Shown: in pieces, positions 1 to 8,399 of the stretch
How the letters are laid out: each line of letters starts with the position of its first letter
Position numbering within the stretch: the first letter of the stretch is position 1
NCBI RefSeq assembly: GCF_034521915.1
Contig: NZ_JAXHLU010000004.1
Span: 248,001-312,000 of the forward strand
DNA: 64,000 nucleotides
Origin: Fodinibius sp034521915
GTDB taxonomy: Bacteria; Bacteroidota; Rhodothermia; Balneolales; Balneolaceae
Direction of reading: 5' to 3'
Made by a program: the position numbers and the translations under genes
Notes under the pieces: generated by a model
The model's database searches: none
Told to the model about the DNA's origin: nothing
Seen by the model: only the letters and a program-made list of their open reading frames with translations

Positions 1-339
1 TCCAAGCTCCTTTTTGATAATTGATCGGGCCAGCGCTTTATTGATGGGAGGAACGCTGTACTGCGATTCGCTCATCACTTCGGCAAACTCTTCAGGCAGT
101 ATCCCCTCGTCCATACTAAGAGATTGTGCAATCTTCAGGGCTGTGCCGCGTAGTTTCGTAAATTCATTAAATACTTCACGTGCATTCTGGGTGTGGAACT
201 GCTTGCCTTCTTCCTCAGACTCCTTTTTCCCAACCGACTTTTTGAGGTATCGCTTGGCGTAGTTCGTTCCTACTTTGAGTCCGGTTTTTGCAAATATTTT
301 GCCGCGCTGAAGTTTGGAGGATGGAAAATCATTACTCAT
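1..339 (-). CDS. AarF/ABC1/UbiB-type atypical kinase, N-terminal part only
   Basis: The first 113 codons of a gene that runs off the left edge of the window; the catalytic core is outside. The visible residues start MSNDFPSSKL and contain KLRGTALKIAQSLS followed by LPEEFAEVMSES. This matches the KxGQ-type helix region of COQ8/UbiB proteins (here KIAQ), which caps the ATP site and typifies the family. Characterised members support ubiquinone synthesis or lipid and isoprenoid handling, but the substrate here is unknown. The ATG lies three bases after the stop of the TetR-type gene, so the two are almost certainly co-transcribed and the regulator may control its own partner. The call rests on one motif region in a partial protein. 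Confidence 0.72.
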   Translation of the reverse strand, partial: MSNDFPSSKLQRGKIFAKTGLKVGTNYAKRYLKKSVGKKESEEEGKQFHTQNAREVFNEFTKLRGTALKIAQSLSMDEGILPEEFAEVMSESQYSVPPINKALARSIIKKELG

Positions 340-342
340 AAA

Positions 343-1041
343 TTATCGTATTTCTATTTTAGAACAGAGTTGTTTTACAATGGGAATATTGTTGATAAAG
401 GCTTTTTTGTTGGCATTTACAAATTTTGCTAAATCAAAGCTTTTATCGATTACAGGATTATACATTAGTTCTTCGAGCACGGCGGTAGCTTTATCGGTGA
501 GCTCCATGCTAAGCTCCTTATCTTCGCTCGTATCATTTAACCAGAACCGAAGCAGTTCAAGGTATTGTCTTCGTAGAAAAGCGTATGAATAGGAATTTAA
601 AACCAAGGTGGATGAGACCGATATACGGTCATCATTTTGAAGAAACTGCTTGATAAGTCTTTCCAACTCTTTTTCATAATCTGTTTTGGTAAAACTATTT
701 AGAATAAAATCAGAGAGCGTGGCTTCTACAAAAGCTTCTTTTTCTTGAAGCATATCAAAATTGGAAAACGCAAAGTTCGAGAGTTTTTCGCTCAGAGTAT
801 ATGATTCAAAATCGTCAATTTCGTCGATCATCATCTCATAGCGGATAACCAGCGAAGCGTAATAAAATTTGAGAATCGACTTTTTATTGGGAAAATAGTT
901 AAAAACCTCGGCAGGGGTAATATCAATTTCTTTAGCAATATCCTTGATGTAGAACTGGCCATCACCCTGCATAAACAGATCAGTAGCAGTGTCAGATATT
1001 GCAAATTTTGTCTCAAATGTTTCAGGATCAAAAGTGCTCAT
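343..1041 (-). CDS. TetR/AcrR-family transcriptional regulator
   Basis: A 232-residue protein whose first ~60 residues form a TetR-type helix-turn-helix: ATDLFMQGD, then YIKDIAKEIDITPAEVFNYF and NKKSILKFYY, the classic recognition helix with an F-N-Y-F-P-N-K turn. The remainder is helical and ligand-binding in this family, and no ligand can be predicted. It immediately precedes the AarF/UbiB-like kinase gene (3-nt gap), so it probably heads a two-gene operon. Length (about 190-230 residues) is normal. The start at 1041 gives an intact N-terminal helix. Confidence 0.85.
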   Translation of the reverse strand: MSTFDPETFETKFAISDTATDLFMQGDGQFYIKDIAKEIDITPAEVFNYFPNKKSILKFYYASLVIRYEMMIDEIDDFESYTLSEKLSNFAFSNFDMLQEKEAFVEATLSDFILNSFTKTDYEKELERLIKQFLQNDDRISVSSTLVLNSYSYAFLRRQYLELLRFWLNDTSEDKELSMELTDKATAVLEELMYNPVIDKSFDLAKFVNANKKAFINNIPIVKQLCSKIEIR

Positions 1042-1049
1042 ACTTAAAT

Positions 1050-1369
1050 TTATTTGTGGATGGCATGTGTTACCACACCCCGGATTTCAAATCAGTCTTT
1101 CTGGTGATTTTTTTCTTGTCAGGTTGATTATCTTCACTCGTTAAAAATACACTGCCACTTTCTTTTATCAGTTTGCGAACAGTCATCTCGCCTTCGAGTA
1201 TTGCTATAATAAGATGATAAAAAACTGCTTTAATTGACCGGTCTATAACGAGAATATCATCCGAAAAAATTCCAATATTATTGAGTCTGTTACCTTTTAC
1301 ATGCATAAAAAACGTAGCGGCCGGTCGTTTTATGATATAATCATCGAAAGAAAGCGGTTTTTCAAAATA
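1050..1369 (-). pseudogene. Decayed umuD-like (LexA/S24 peptidase) remnant
   Basis: Reading leftwards from 1369, the frame gives SFDDYIIKRPAATFF, MHVKGNRLNNIGIF, DDILVIDRSI and LEGEMTVRKLI, which line up with UmuD (HPSATYFVKASGDSM, GDLLIVDSAI, GEFTVKKL). The catalytic Ser in the GDSM motif is Arg (GNRL) and the catalytic Lys in TVKKL is Arg. The open frame stops at 1070 with SGVW. Shifting one base at about 1079 restores GVVTHAIHK and a stop at 1050-1052, which is the expected UmuD C terminus. The UmuD N-terminal tail is also missing, with a stop at 1370-1372. The longest ATG-started fragment is 78 codons (1070-1306). This is a broken gene with no umuC beside it. Confidence 0.78.
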
Positions 1370-1396
1370 TTAACGTGTCAGTAATGGAAATCTTGT

Positions 1397-1480
1397 CTAT
1401 TTCCGAAAGCGGTTGGGATCTTTTTTGGGGTCACGATCTATATTTCCAGAATAGATATCGGTAATGCGAAAATCTTCCAT
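1397..1480 (-). CDS. Possible 27-residue small protein
   Basis: A short reading frame in the gap left of crtZ starts MEDFRITDIYSGNIDRD and ends with a basic tail (PKKDPNRFRK). It is highly charged and hydrophilic, with no signal or membrane segment. Family unknown. The compact, low-complexity-free composition is suggestive of a real peptide, but nothing else supports translation. It could equally be chance. Confidence 0.22.
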   Translation of the reverse strand: MEDFRITDIYSGNIDRDPKKDPNRFRK

Positions 1481-1588
1481 ATCCTTTTTACATAATTTCT
1501 TTTATTAATAACAAAGGCTACTTGGGATTAAGTCCCGATTTTGATATTTATATCGAAAATCAGGACTGAAAACTGAATACATACTGTC

Positions 1589-2035
1589 ATGGAAATTCTA
1601 ATATTTTTGGGCTGGTTGTGTCTTGGCTTTGCCGGAATGGAAATTATATCGTACTTGGTTCACCGATTTATCTTTCATGGATTATTATGGAAAATTCACC
1701 GGTCCCACCACGAATCAACTCATGGAATATTTGAGCTCAATGATGTTTTTTCGTTGTTTTTTGCAGCCGTATCAATCTATTTAATGTACAGCGGAAGTGC
1801 AGCGCCCCTTCAATCAGCAGTATTTGCGGTGGGAACGGGAATTGCTGTTTATGGAATTCTCTACTTTATAATTCACGATCTATTTGCCCACAAACGATTT
1901 ATGCCGTTTAAAAGTGACAGTAAAATTATGCGTCTTGTCAGATATGCTCACCAGCGACATCATCAGTCAATTGACAAGGATGGACAAGAGCCCTATGGAT
2001 TATTTTTATTTCCATACGATAAATATAAAAAGTGA
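1589..2035 (+). CDS. crtZ: Beta-carotene hydroxylase (CrtZ-type fatty acid hydroxylase superfamily)
   Basis: A 148-residue membrane di-iron hydroxylase that in this family adds 3-hydroxyl groups to beta-ionone rings, giving zeaxanthin-type xanthophylls. The histidine clusters are all visible: HRFIFHG, HRSHH, HDLFAH and HQRHH, spaced between about three hydrophobic membrane segments. Length is at the short end but normal for bacterial CrtZ (150-175). No other carotenoid gene lies in the window, so it is a stand-alone locus here. The stop abuts the stop of the convergent DinB-fold gene with no spacer. Confidence 0.87.
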   Translation: MEILIFLGWLCLGFAGMEIISYLVHRFIFHGLLWKIHRSHHESTHGIFELNDVFSLFFAAVSIYLMYSGSAAPLQSAVFAVGTGIAVYGILYFIIHDLFAHKRFMPFKSDSKIMRLVRYAHQRHHQSIDKDGQEPYGLFLFPYDKYKK

Positions 2036-2617
2036 TTATTCTGACTGGTTGTTTTGAAGGGCTTTTAATGTTTGTTCGGCCTGCCACTGGTGCCTCCGCT
2101 GATGTGCCTCAAGCAGAAGGAAACATTCAGAGAGCGTCATTTTAATTATTGAAAAGATAGGATGGGAAACTTTCGATCGCCCCAAGTGAACGTTTTTCTG
2201 GTGTGCAGTTTCGAGTTGTGCAATCAGGCGATTCTGTAAATTAAGGTACTCATCGAGCAAATCCATGCGATTATATCCTGATGTATCAACAGGTTTCATC
2301 GATTTAATTGTTTTCAATTTTATTTTGTACGGTGGTTCAAAATATGAAATAATTTTTTGGGCAAGCCATCTGGGTGGGAATGACCGGTTGACAGAATTAG
2401 CAGTATCGGCATTTTTAGATATTGCTGATGCAATATTGTCGAAATACAGATCCCCGTAATTTATGAGATGACTGTAACATTCTGCAATACTCCACCGGCC
2501 TTCTGCGGGAGCTTTTAGAAATAGGTTTTTATCAACAGATAAAATAAATTCTTCGGCAGTATCCTTGGTATTTTCAAACTGTTGTATAAACCATTGATAG
2601 CTGTATTGTTGAAGCAT
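2036..2617 (-). CDS. DinB-like four-helix protein
   Basis: A 193-residue helical protein of the DinB/YfiT superfamily. Key signs are WSIAECYSHLINYGDLY, with the first metal-type histidine, and near the C terminus LLLEAHQRRHQWQAEQ, with the paired histidines that complete the usual three-His metal site. Members include thiol transferases and damage-inducible proteins of unknown reaction, and the substrate cannot be inferred here. It is convergent with crtZ and has no obvious operon partner. Confidence 0.75.
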   Translation of the reverse strand: MLQQYSYQWFIQQFENTKDTAEEFILSVDKNLFLKAPAEGRWSIAECYSHLINYGDLYFDNIASAISKNADTANSVNRSFPPRWLAQKIISYFEPPYKIKLKTIKSMKPVDTSGYNRMDLLDEYLNLQNRLIAQLETAHQKNVHLGRSKVSHPIFSIIKMTLSECFLLLEAHQRRHQWQAEQTLKALQNNQSE

Positions 2618-2744
2618 AACACATTCTGTTTTTGCTTACTAAAATCAGTTTACAAATAATTCGCCACCGGTATCAGAGAATCCTTTTTATCTCTTACATT
2701 AAGATAATTTCGGAATAAATAAAATCTTCATAAAAAAGGTATTG

Positions 2745-3638
2745 ATGAAGTTATTAAAGATTATTTGGGAATTGTTAAAGAAAACCTATGATCAAGCAGG
2801 TCAAATAAACATTGGTTTACACGGCGCTGCCATTGCTTTTTATGCTATATTTTCGACGGCTCCCTTAGTCATAATCACTTTATGGATATTAAATATGGTG
2901 ATTGGGAGTCAATTGGGGACGATGGAGGTTGAGCAAACAATGGAATCGGTGGTTGGAGCTGAGCTGACAGATACAATAGAACAGATTGTAGCATCAGCAA
3001 ATGAGGGAACATCGGGATTATGGTCGTCAATAGTTGCAATTATTACGTTGCTTTTTGGTGCAACAACCTTGCTTTCGCAGATTAAACAGACATTAAATGT
3101 AATTTGGGGAGTTAAAAATCCTAAATTGAATTCTGTCTGGCTTTTTTTGTGGGATCGGTTAACGGGATTATTATTCATAGGTGCGCTAAGCCTGCTTTTT
3201 TTGACTGGATTAGTTTCTGAAAGTATTATTTATGGATTAGGCGATCTCTTAATTCCTGTTTTGGGTAGTACAAACGTATACCTCATTCAGATAGGAACAT
3301 CACTTACAAATGTTGTGCTTGCCATTACGTTTTTTGCAGCAATGTTCAGGATACTGCCAGATCTTGATGCCCGATGGAGAGATGTGGCTGTTGGTGCAAT
3401 AGTAACAACCGTTTTAGTATTAGCAGGAAAATCACTTGTTGATTGGTATTTGAGTGCTGCTGCGCTGGAACCTATGTATAAGGCGGCTGGCTCATTTGTA
3501 ATATTTCTGATTTGGATTTACTATAATGTACAAGTGGTTCTTATTGGCGCTGTTTTTACCCGGGTGTATACCAGTCGATACGGTGGAAAAATAAAACCTT
3601 ATTGGGAAGCAACACTTGATGAAGATTTGTGGTTATAG
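2745..3638 (+). CDS. YihY/BrkB-family inner membrane protein
   Basis: A 297-residue polytopic protein with about six membrane segments. It opens with an amphipathic stretch and GAAIAFYAIFSTAPLVII, the characteristic N-terminal YihY signature, and later has WGVKNP and ATTLLSQIKQTLNVIWG. I chose the ATG at 2745 over the adjacent TTG at 2742 because AAGG lies a few bases upstream. The role of the family is not settled; it was once mislabelled RNase BN. It is monocistronic. Confidence 0.85.
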   Translation: MKLLKIIWELLKKTYDQAGQINIGLHGAAIAFYAIFSTAPLVIITLWILNMVIGSQLGTMEVEQTMESVVGAELTDTIEQIVASANEGTSGLWSSIVAIITLLFGATTLLSQIKQTLNVIWGVKNPKLNSVWLFLWDRLTGLLFIGALSLLFLTGLVSESIIYGLGDLLIPVLGSTNVYLIQIGTSLTNVVLAITFFAAMFRILPDLDARWRDVAVGAIVTTVLVLAGKSLVDWYLSAAALEPMYKAAGSFVIFLIWIYYNVQVVLIGAVFTRVYTSRYGGKIKPYWEATLDEDLWL

Positions 3639-3655
3639 AACATTCCTGCTACTAT

Positions 3656-4771
3656 TTATTCATCCTGCCTTTTTAATTCCATAATTCTATTGTAGGATCG
3701 CTCAATCTGATTACGGTTAATTTCACCGGCATCGAGCAGTTCTTTGATGATTTTGTGTGCTTTGGGAACAATATCAGGATCGTAAATGGAGTTGTTGGCA
3801 AATACCAGAATATCAACTCCGGCATTCACAGCTTTTTTTATAGTTGTTTTGAGGCCATATTCATTTCGAATCGCTCCCATCATGAGATCATCAGAAATGA
3901 CCACACCGTTATAGTTTAACTCGTTTCGCAGTAATCCGGTAATGGTAGGTTTGGAAAGGGTTGCAGGATAATCGGGATCAATATTACGGTTAAAGATATG
4001 CGCAGTCATAATGGCGTCACCCAAGTCCCTATTGATAAGCTTCCGGTACGGGATCAATTCCTTTTTAGACCAGGTTTCGGTTACGTCAACCACGCCCAGG
4101 TGGGAATCTTTTTTTGAGCTTCCGTGTCCGGGAAAATGTTTTAGCACCGACCATATGCCGTGTTTGTTTAACGTTTTGATATAGATAGAAGCATGCTGTA
4201 CAACTGTCTGAGGATCCGCAGAAAAGCTGCGTTCTAAGCCGCCAATGACAGGATTATCTGGATTGGTATTAAGATCAACAACCGGCGCAAAATTCATATT
4301 GATTCCCAAATTTGCTAATGTCTGACCCATTTTTTGAGCATAGAACCTGGTGCTGTCAATATTATCCACTTGCCCAAGATATTCTGCTGATTTGATTTCG
4401 GGAAATCCCATTGACGACTTAAGTCGGGCTACCTTTCCTCCTTCTTGATCAATAGAAATGATAAGTGGAATATCGGATAATTGTTTTAGATCGCTGATAA
4501 GTCTTTTAAGCTGTCTCGGTGATTGTATATTTCGTTCCGAAGATTTTGAGGGAACGTCATAGTCAAAAAGGATAATTCCACCCAGATGATATTTTTTTAT
4601 ATCACGTACAATATGATTTGTATCAGCCAGCGTAGTTCCGCGAAATCCTGCTAAAAGCATCTGCCCGATTTTCTCATCAAGAGATACATCTTTTTCGGCT
4701 GATAAAGTTTGACTGAAGGAAGGATTTGTAATCAGAAGGGATAGAAGACTAATCAGTAATAATCGAAACAT
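3656..4771 (-). CDS. Secreted glycoside hydrolase family 3 beta-N-acetylhexosaminidase (NagZ-like)
   Basis: A 371-residue single-domain GH3 enzyme. It begins with a clear signal peptide (MFRLLLISLLSLLITNPSFS, Q-T next), so it is exported, unlike cytosolic E. coli NagZ. The NagZ hallmark loop KHFPGHGSSKKDSH (about residue 210) supplies the His/Asp acid-base dyad, and VISDDLMMGAI near residue 293 supplies the nucleophile Asp. The likely reaction is removal of terminal GlcNAc from muropeptides or chitooligosaccharides. The NamZ-type muramidase at 35.3-36.5 kb would act on the complementary MurNAc ends. Monocistronic. Confidence 0.85.
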   Translation of the reverse strand: MFRLLLISLLSLLITNPSFSQTLSAEKDVSLDEKIGQMLLAGFRGTTLADTNHIVRDIKKYHLGGIILFDYDVPSKSSERNIQSPRQLKRLISDLKQLSDIPLIISIDQEGGKVARLKSSMGFPEIKSAEYLGQVDNIDSTRFYAQKMGQTLANLGINMNFAPVVDLNTNPDNPVIGGLERSFSADPQTVVQHASIYIKTLNKHGIWSVLKHFPGHGSSKKDSHLGVVDVTETWSKKELIPYRKLINRDLGDAIMTAHIFNRNIDPDYPATLSKPTITGLLRNELNYNGVVISDDLMMGAIRNEYGLKTTIKKAVNAGVDILVFANNSIYDPDIVPKAHKIIKELLDAGEINRNQIERSYNRIMELKRQDE

Positions 4772-5012
4772 ATAGTGGCTTTACTTGATATTGGAGTTTA
4801 AAAAAGAAGTAAGATAGCATGTTAATAGTATTTTATTTCGTTGGGTAAAAAATGACAACAAATCTCGGCAAAATATGGTGTGAAATTGGATGGTTGTTGC
4901 AATGTAAATCATTAAAATTTTTTAATATTCAAAGTGTAAAGCACCGTAATTAAGTTTAAAGCAATGTACAGTAAATAGTAATTTTGATTAGGATGATTGT
5001 GAAGGAAAATTC
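4772..5012. other. Intergenic region between the GH3 gene and the TPR gene
   Basis: Together with the leader to 5138 this is about 365 bases between divergent genes. It is strongly AT-rich and has no credible reading frame. The right part carries the TGTAAC-type promoter candidate listed separately. I see no hairpin terminator or RNA gene here. Confidence 0.6.
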
Positions 5013-5045
5013 TGTAACAAATAAGTAACAATTAACTCTTGTAAT
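5013..5045 (+). promoter_or_regulatory. Candidate ECF-type promoter upstream of the TPR gene
   Basis: TGTAAC at 5013-5018, a 17-base spacer, then CTCTTGTAAT at 5036-5045. The first 12 bases (TGTAACAAATAA) and the ACTCTTGT block are identical, with identical spacing, to the site at 10074-10106 on the other strand. TGTAAC resembles known ECF -35 elements (for example that of B. subtilis SigX). The implied leader to the ATG at 5139 is about 90 bases. Promoter function is inferred from the recurrence. Confidence 0.6.
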
Positions 5046-5138
5046 ATGAACAAAAAGGAAAAGAAATAATGAGGTTCTTTAACATATATATACGCGCGAG
5101 CAGACTGATTTTGCGTGTTAAATTTTAGGAAAAAAGCC

Positions 5139-5873
5139 ATGATTGAGAGTTTTAATAAAAAAGAGTTGGAAGAGAAAATTGACCAGTATGTAAATGGGAA
5201 GCTTTCCGCTCAAGAAGTTGATGAATTATGGGCTGAGCTAATTCAGGATGGTTATCATTTGGATTATCTCAAAAGCGTAGCTAATCTCAAAGCAGTAATT
5301 GAACAGAAAAGGGAAGAGCAAAAAGAGCATACAAATCAAAAGCCATATTGGTATTATGCGGCAGCTGCAGCTATTGCTTTACTTATTGCTGTTGTTGGGG
5401 TAATGAATATTTCCACACAGCAACAATCTTCAGTGGAACCAATATCGAGTATAGAACTGGATTATTATCGTTCTGGCGATGGTATGATTTCTTCATCGTC
5501 AGATAAAGAGGTAATACGAAATGCAATAAAGCTTGCGAATACCGGCCGTGAAAACGAGGCGATATCATTATTGGAGTCTGAGCTGAAAAACGCTTCAGAG
5601 CCTGGATGGATTGCAGAACTGAGTCTTAATTTAGGCTCTCTGCAGTATAACAATGGCAATTATCGTAAAGCTATTGAGCATTACGAAAGAGTAGTAGCTC
5701 ATAAAGATAATGTAGATGTGCTCATGTTAGAGAAGGCATACTGGTATATCGGAAATGCACACTTCCATTTAGATCAGCTGGTTGATGCAAAGATGAATAT
5801 TGAAAAGGCCTATGAGTTAAATGGAGCTTATCGCCGAGTTGCTAAAAGTTATTTAAACGCTTTGTCAGATTGA
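5139..5873 (+). CDS. Single-pass membrane TPR protein, possible anti-sigma-type regulator
   Basis: A 244-residue protein with a charged cytoplasmic N-terminal domain (1-68, LEEKIDQYVNGKLSAQEVDE), one membrane span at about 72-90 (YYAAAAAIALLIAVV) and an extracytoplasmic TPR domain (about 118-244: ALSLNLGSLQYNNG-like helices, KAIEHYERVV, EKAYWYIGNAHF). The topology of a small cytoplasmic domain plus a periplasmic sensor fits anti-sigma factors, but no zinc-binding HxxxCxxC motif is present. The ATG at 5139 is preferred over the TTG at 5115 because AGGA precedes it and it gives a cleaner N terminus. It faces the CHAT gene convergently and shares a promoter motif with the lipoprotein array. Confidence 0.6.
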   Translation: MIESFNKKELEEKIDQYVNGKLSAQEVDELWAELIQDGYHLDYLKSVANLKAVIEQKREEQKEHTNQKPYWYYAAAAAIALLIAVVGVMNISTQQQSSVEPISSIELDYYRSGDGMISSSSDKEVIRNAIKLANTGRENEAISLLESELKNASEPGWIAELSLNLGSLQYNNGNYRKAIEHYERVVAHKDNVDVLMLEKAYWYIGNAHFHLDQLVDAKMNIEKAYELNGAYRRVAKSYLNALSD

Positions 5874-5985
5874 TTTGATACTGTATAGTATTTTAATGAC
5901 GAACATATTCAAGTAACTATTCATCATTCCTTGTTTGTCTGAGAGAGAAGATCAACTTTCCGTTAAGAAATTACCAGTCATCCAA

Positions 5986-8355
5986 TTAGTGTTTTGAAAA
6001 GATAATTCCTTGTTGGGTAAGATAAGAAAGTCCAACCATGAGCAGGAAGTAGAAGATAAATATTCCGGCCATTGCCAGGTTTTTATTCTGCTGAGGTTCC
6101 ACAATAGGATCAGTATTTCCGATTAACATATAAGGACCCCAGAAATGTGGATCAGCATTTTTAGTGTTTAAAAAGTGTTTTTTAGCAGCTCTTAAAGCTT
6201 CAGCTTTTGATTTTCCCTCATTTAGGTGAGAATAGAACTGAATAGCAAACTCCGAAGCAAGCATATCATTAACCGACCATAAGTTGAGTATTAATGATTC
6301 GGCGCCTGCATACCGCAGTGCCCTGCTGATCCCCATTACGCCAGTTCCCTGTATATATGATCCGGATCCCGATTCACATGAGTTAAGCATTACCATTTCG
6401 TTACTGAGATCCAGCTCAAATAACTCATAGGCAAAAAACCGATCCTCAAAAGTGCTGTCGCTGCTAGCCGTAGATTTGCTAAAATAAACAGTAGAAAACA
6501 TTGGGTCGCGTTCCGATACTTCGCTGTGTGTGGCTAAATGGATGACTTGAGAATGCGGGGCGGTTCGCTTAAAAGTAGATTTAGTTGATTGCTCATTGAT
6601 GAAGGTTTCTACCTGTGATAAATTAGTAAGACTTTTTGCAATCTGGATGACTTCGGATTGAGCATAAGGTAGTGGTACTAATGATTGATTATTGTAGTTG
6701 TCAAAGTTTGATACCCCGTATCCCACATAATTCATTTGAGCTTTGGAAGCTGATGAAGAACGGGTTGGGGTCTTAAAATCCTCCAGGGTGGTCAGGTATT
6801 GTGTTTTAAATTTTTCGATGGCATAGGTTGTTTCACCGTAGCTGTAGCTTTTAGACGGCTTTTCCATGGGGAGGATATCCAGCGGAAGCTGATAGAAGTA
6901 ACTGTCGGGGATAAGGGTGATTTTATCGATGTAATCGGGAATCTCTTTTAGGTCCAGGATTTGGGAAATCTTATAAAGAGAGTCAAGATTTGTTTTATGT
7001 GTTGCAATCTGTTGAGCTGCATTACTAAACAGCTCTCTCATATTGTCATCCAGATCAATCGTTTTAAGATCAATATCAGTGCGGGATATTTTTGCGATAT
7101 AGTATTGATCTTTGAGTTCTGTTATATGCAGCAACAGTTCCCGGGCCGATAGTTTATTTTGAATTTGGCGAATAGAGGTAGGGTTCAGATCGATATTTTT
7201 ACTCAGTCGGCGGTCGTACTTGCGCTTCTTGGTATTTAGCTGATTGATCTGCTGTCGAATTTGAAATTGCTCTTCTTCAGGTGCTGTTAAGAGTTTTTTG
7301 CGAACGACGTCGAGCTGATTAGTGATCTGCTTATATTCTGTTAGTTCCGATTCATTCAGGAGACTCGATTTAACCAACGGATTTTGATAAAGCGAAGCAT
7401 CATTAATGGTTTTTAGCTGATCAAGTTTTTCAACGGCCTTGCCGGGTTGCCCCGTATCCATATAAATAGATGCAGCAAGTTCAAAAGCATCGAGATATTC
7501 ATCCTCAACATGCCAAAACCCGGATTTGAGGTCAGTGCTGCTCTGTGCTCTTACAACAATTTGTTTAAGCGTAGGCTCAAGAATATCAAGTGCTTGATTT
7601 TCGCTACCAGTTTTAGATAGATAATCAGCCTCAACCTTTTTGGCTTTTACAATTTGATTGAAATCGAGCTTATTTAAATCAAAAGATTTGAATTTGTCAA
7701 TTAGGGTTTTGGCTTGATCTAAATTCTCTTTTTTTAGGTAAATTTGTGCTTTGTTAATAAGGGCATCGATATAGCTTATTCCCTTATCTTCTGAAGTTAA
7801 TCCTAAAATTTCGTCGTAAGTTGTTAAAGCCTTTTTATATAAACTTTGATCTTCAAAGTTTGATGCAATTTCATTTAATAGTCTTGTATATAAAGGAATA
7901 TTATTAACAGGATCTAAGTATTTTTTAGCTTGGCTATAATTATACTGTGCTTTTTTAAAATTCTGTTCTGATTTTCTATAAAATGAACCATAGAGGGTGT
8001 ATACTGAGCCTAAATCTGACTTATTACCTTTATCAGAAGCTAACCTTAAAGCAGAATCTAAATATTTAAGTGCATTTTGGTAGTTCTGTGATTCACGGTA
8101 GAAAACAAATAGGTTCCGTAATATTTTCAAATGATGTTCATAATTTTCCTGTTTTTTTGCTATTTCAAGGGATTTGAATTGTAAGTTTAAGTATTCATCA
8201 TATCTGCCAAGTTTATTATATGTTAATGCAAGGTTATTGTATAAAGAGGATTTAGATATAGTAAGATTTTTTTTATCAATCTCATTGAGAACCTGCTTAT
8301 AAATTTTTTCTGCTGCTTTTACTTTACCAATGCTATAAAGATAAACCCCCTGCAA
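5986..8355 (-). CDS. TPR-CHAT caspase-like peptidase, C-terminal part of an apparently split gene
   Basis: The 789-codon frame has about eight TPR-like helical repeats (residues 1-330), a linker, and a C-terminal CHAT domain (about 470-745). The caspase-type dyad is intact: His in VIHLATHSE near residue 609 and Cys in MLNSCESGSG near residue 657, followed by GISRALRYAGAES and the SKAEALRAAKKHF helix typical of CHAT. A membrane helix (GIFIFYFLLMVGLSYL) ends the protein. There is no ATG; the only initiator is a TTG at 8353-8355 without a Shine-Dalgarno-like sequence, inside what reads as TPR sequence. The frame stays open back to 8442, overlapping the upstream signal-peptide frame, so the pair probably represents one gene of about 1070 codons. 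Substrate unknown. Confidence 0.82.
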   Translation of the reverse strand: MQGVYLYSIGKVKAAEKIYKQVLNEIDKKNLTISKSSLYNNLALTYNKLGRYDEYLNLQFKSLEIAKKQENYEHHLKILRNLFVFYRESQNYQNALKYLDSALRLASDKGNKSDLGSVYTLYGSFYRKSEQNFKKAQYNYSQAKKYLDPVNNIPLYTRLLNEIASNFEDQSLYKKALTTYDEILGLTSEDKGISYIDALINKAQIYLKKENLDQAKTLIDKFKSFDLNKLDFNQIVKAKKVEADYLSKTGSENQALDILEPTLKQIVVRAQSSTDLKSGFWHVEDEYLDAFELAASIYMDTGQPGKAVEKLDQLKTINDASLYQNPLVKSSLLNESELTEYKQITNQLDVVRKKLLTAPEEEQFQIRQQINQLNTKKRKYDRRLSKNIDLNPTSIRQIQNKLSARELLLHITELKDQYYIAKISRTDIDLKTIDLDDNMRELFSNAAQQIATHKTNLDSLYKISQILDLKEIPDYIDKITLIPDSYFYQLPLDILPMEKPSKSYSYGETTYAIEKFKTQYLTTLEDFKTPTRSSSASKAQMNYVGYGVSNFDNYNNQSLVPLPYAQSEVIQIAKSLTNLSQVETFINEQSTKSTFKRTAPHSQVIHLATHSEVSERDPMFSTVYFSKSTASSDSTFEDRFFAYELFELDLSNEMVMLNSCESGSGSYIQGTGVMGISRALRYAGAESLILNLWSVNDMLASEFAIQFYSHLNEGKSKAEALRAAKKHFLNTKNADPHFWGPYMLIGNTDPIVEPQQNKNLAMAGIFIFYFLLMVGLSYLTQQGIIFSKH

Positions 8356-8399
8356 TTGTTTAATATTGATTTGTTCTTGTTCTTTGTTGAGATATGTGA

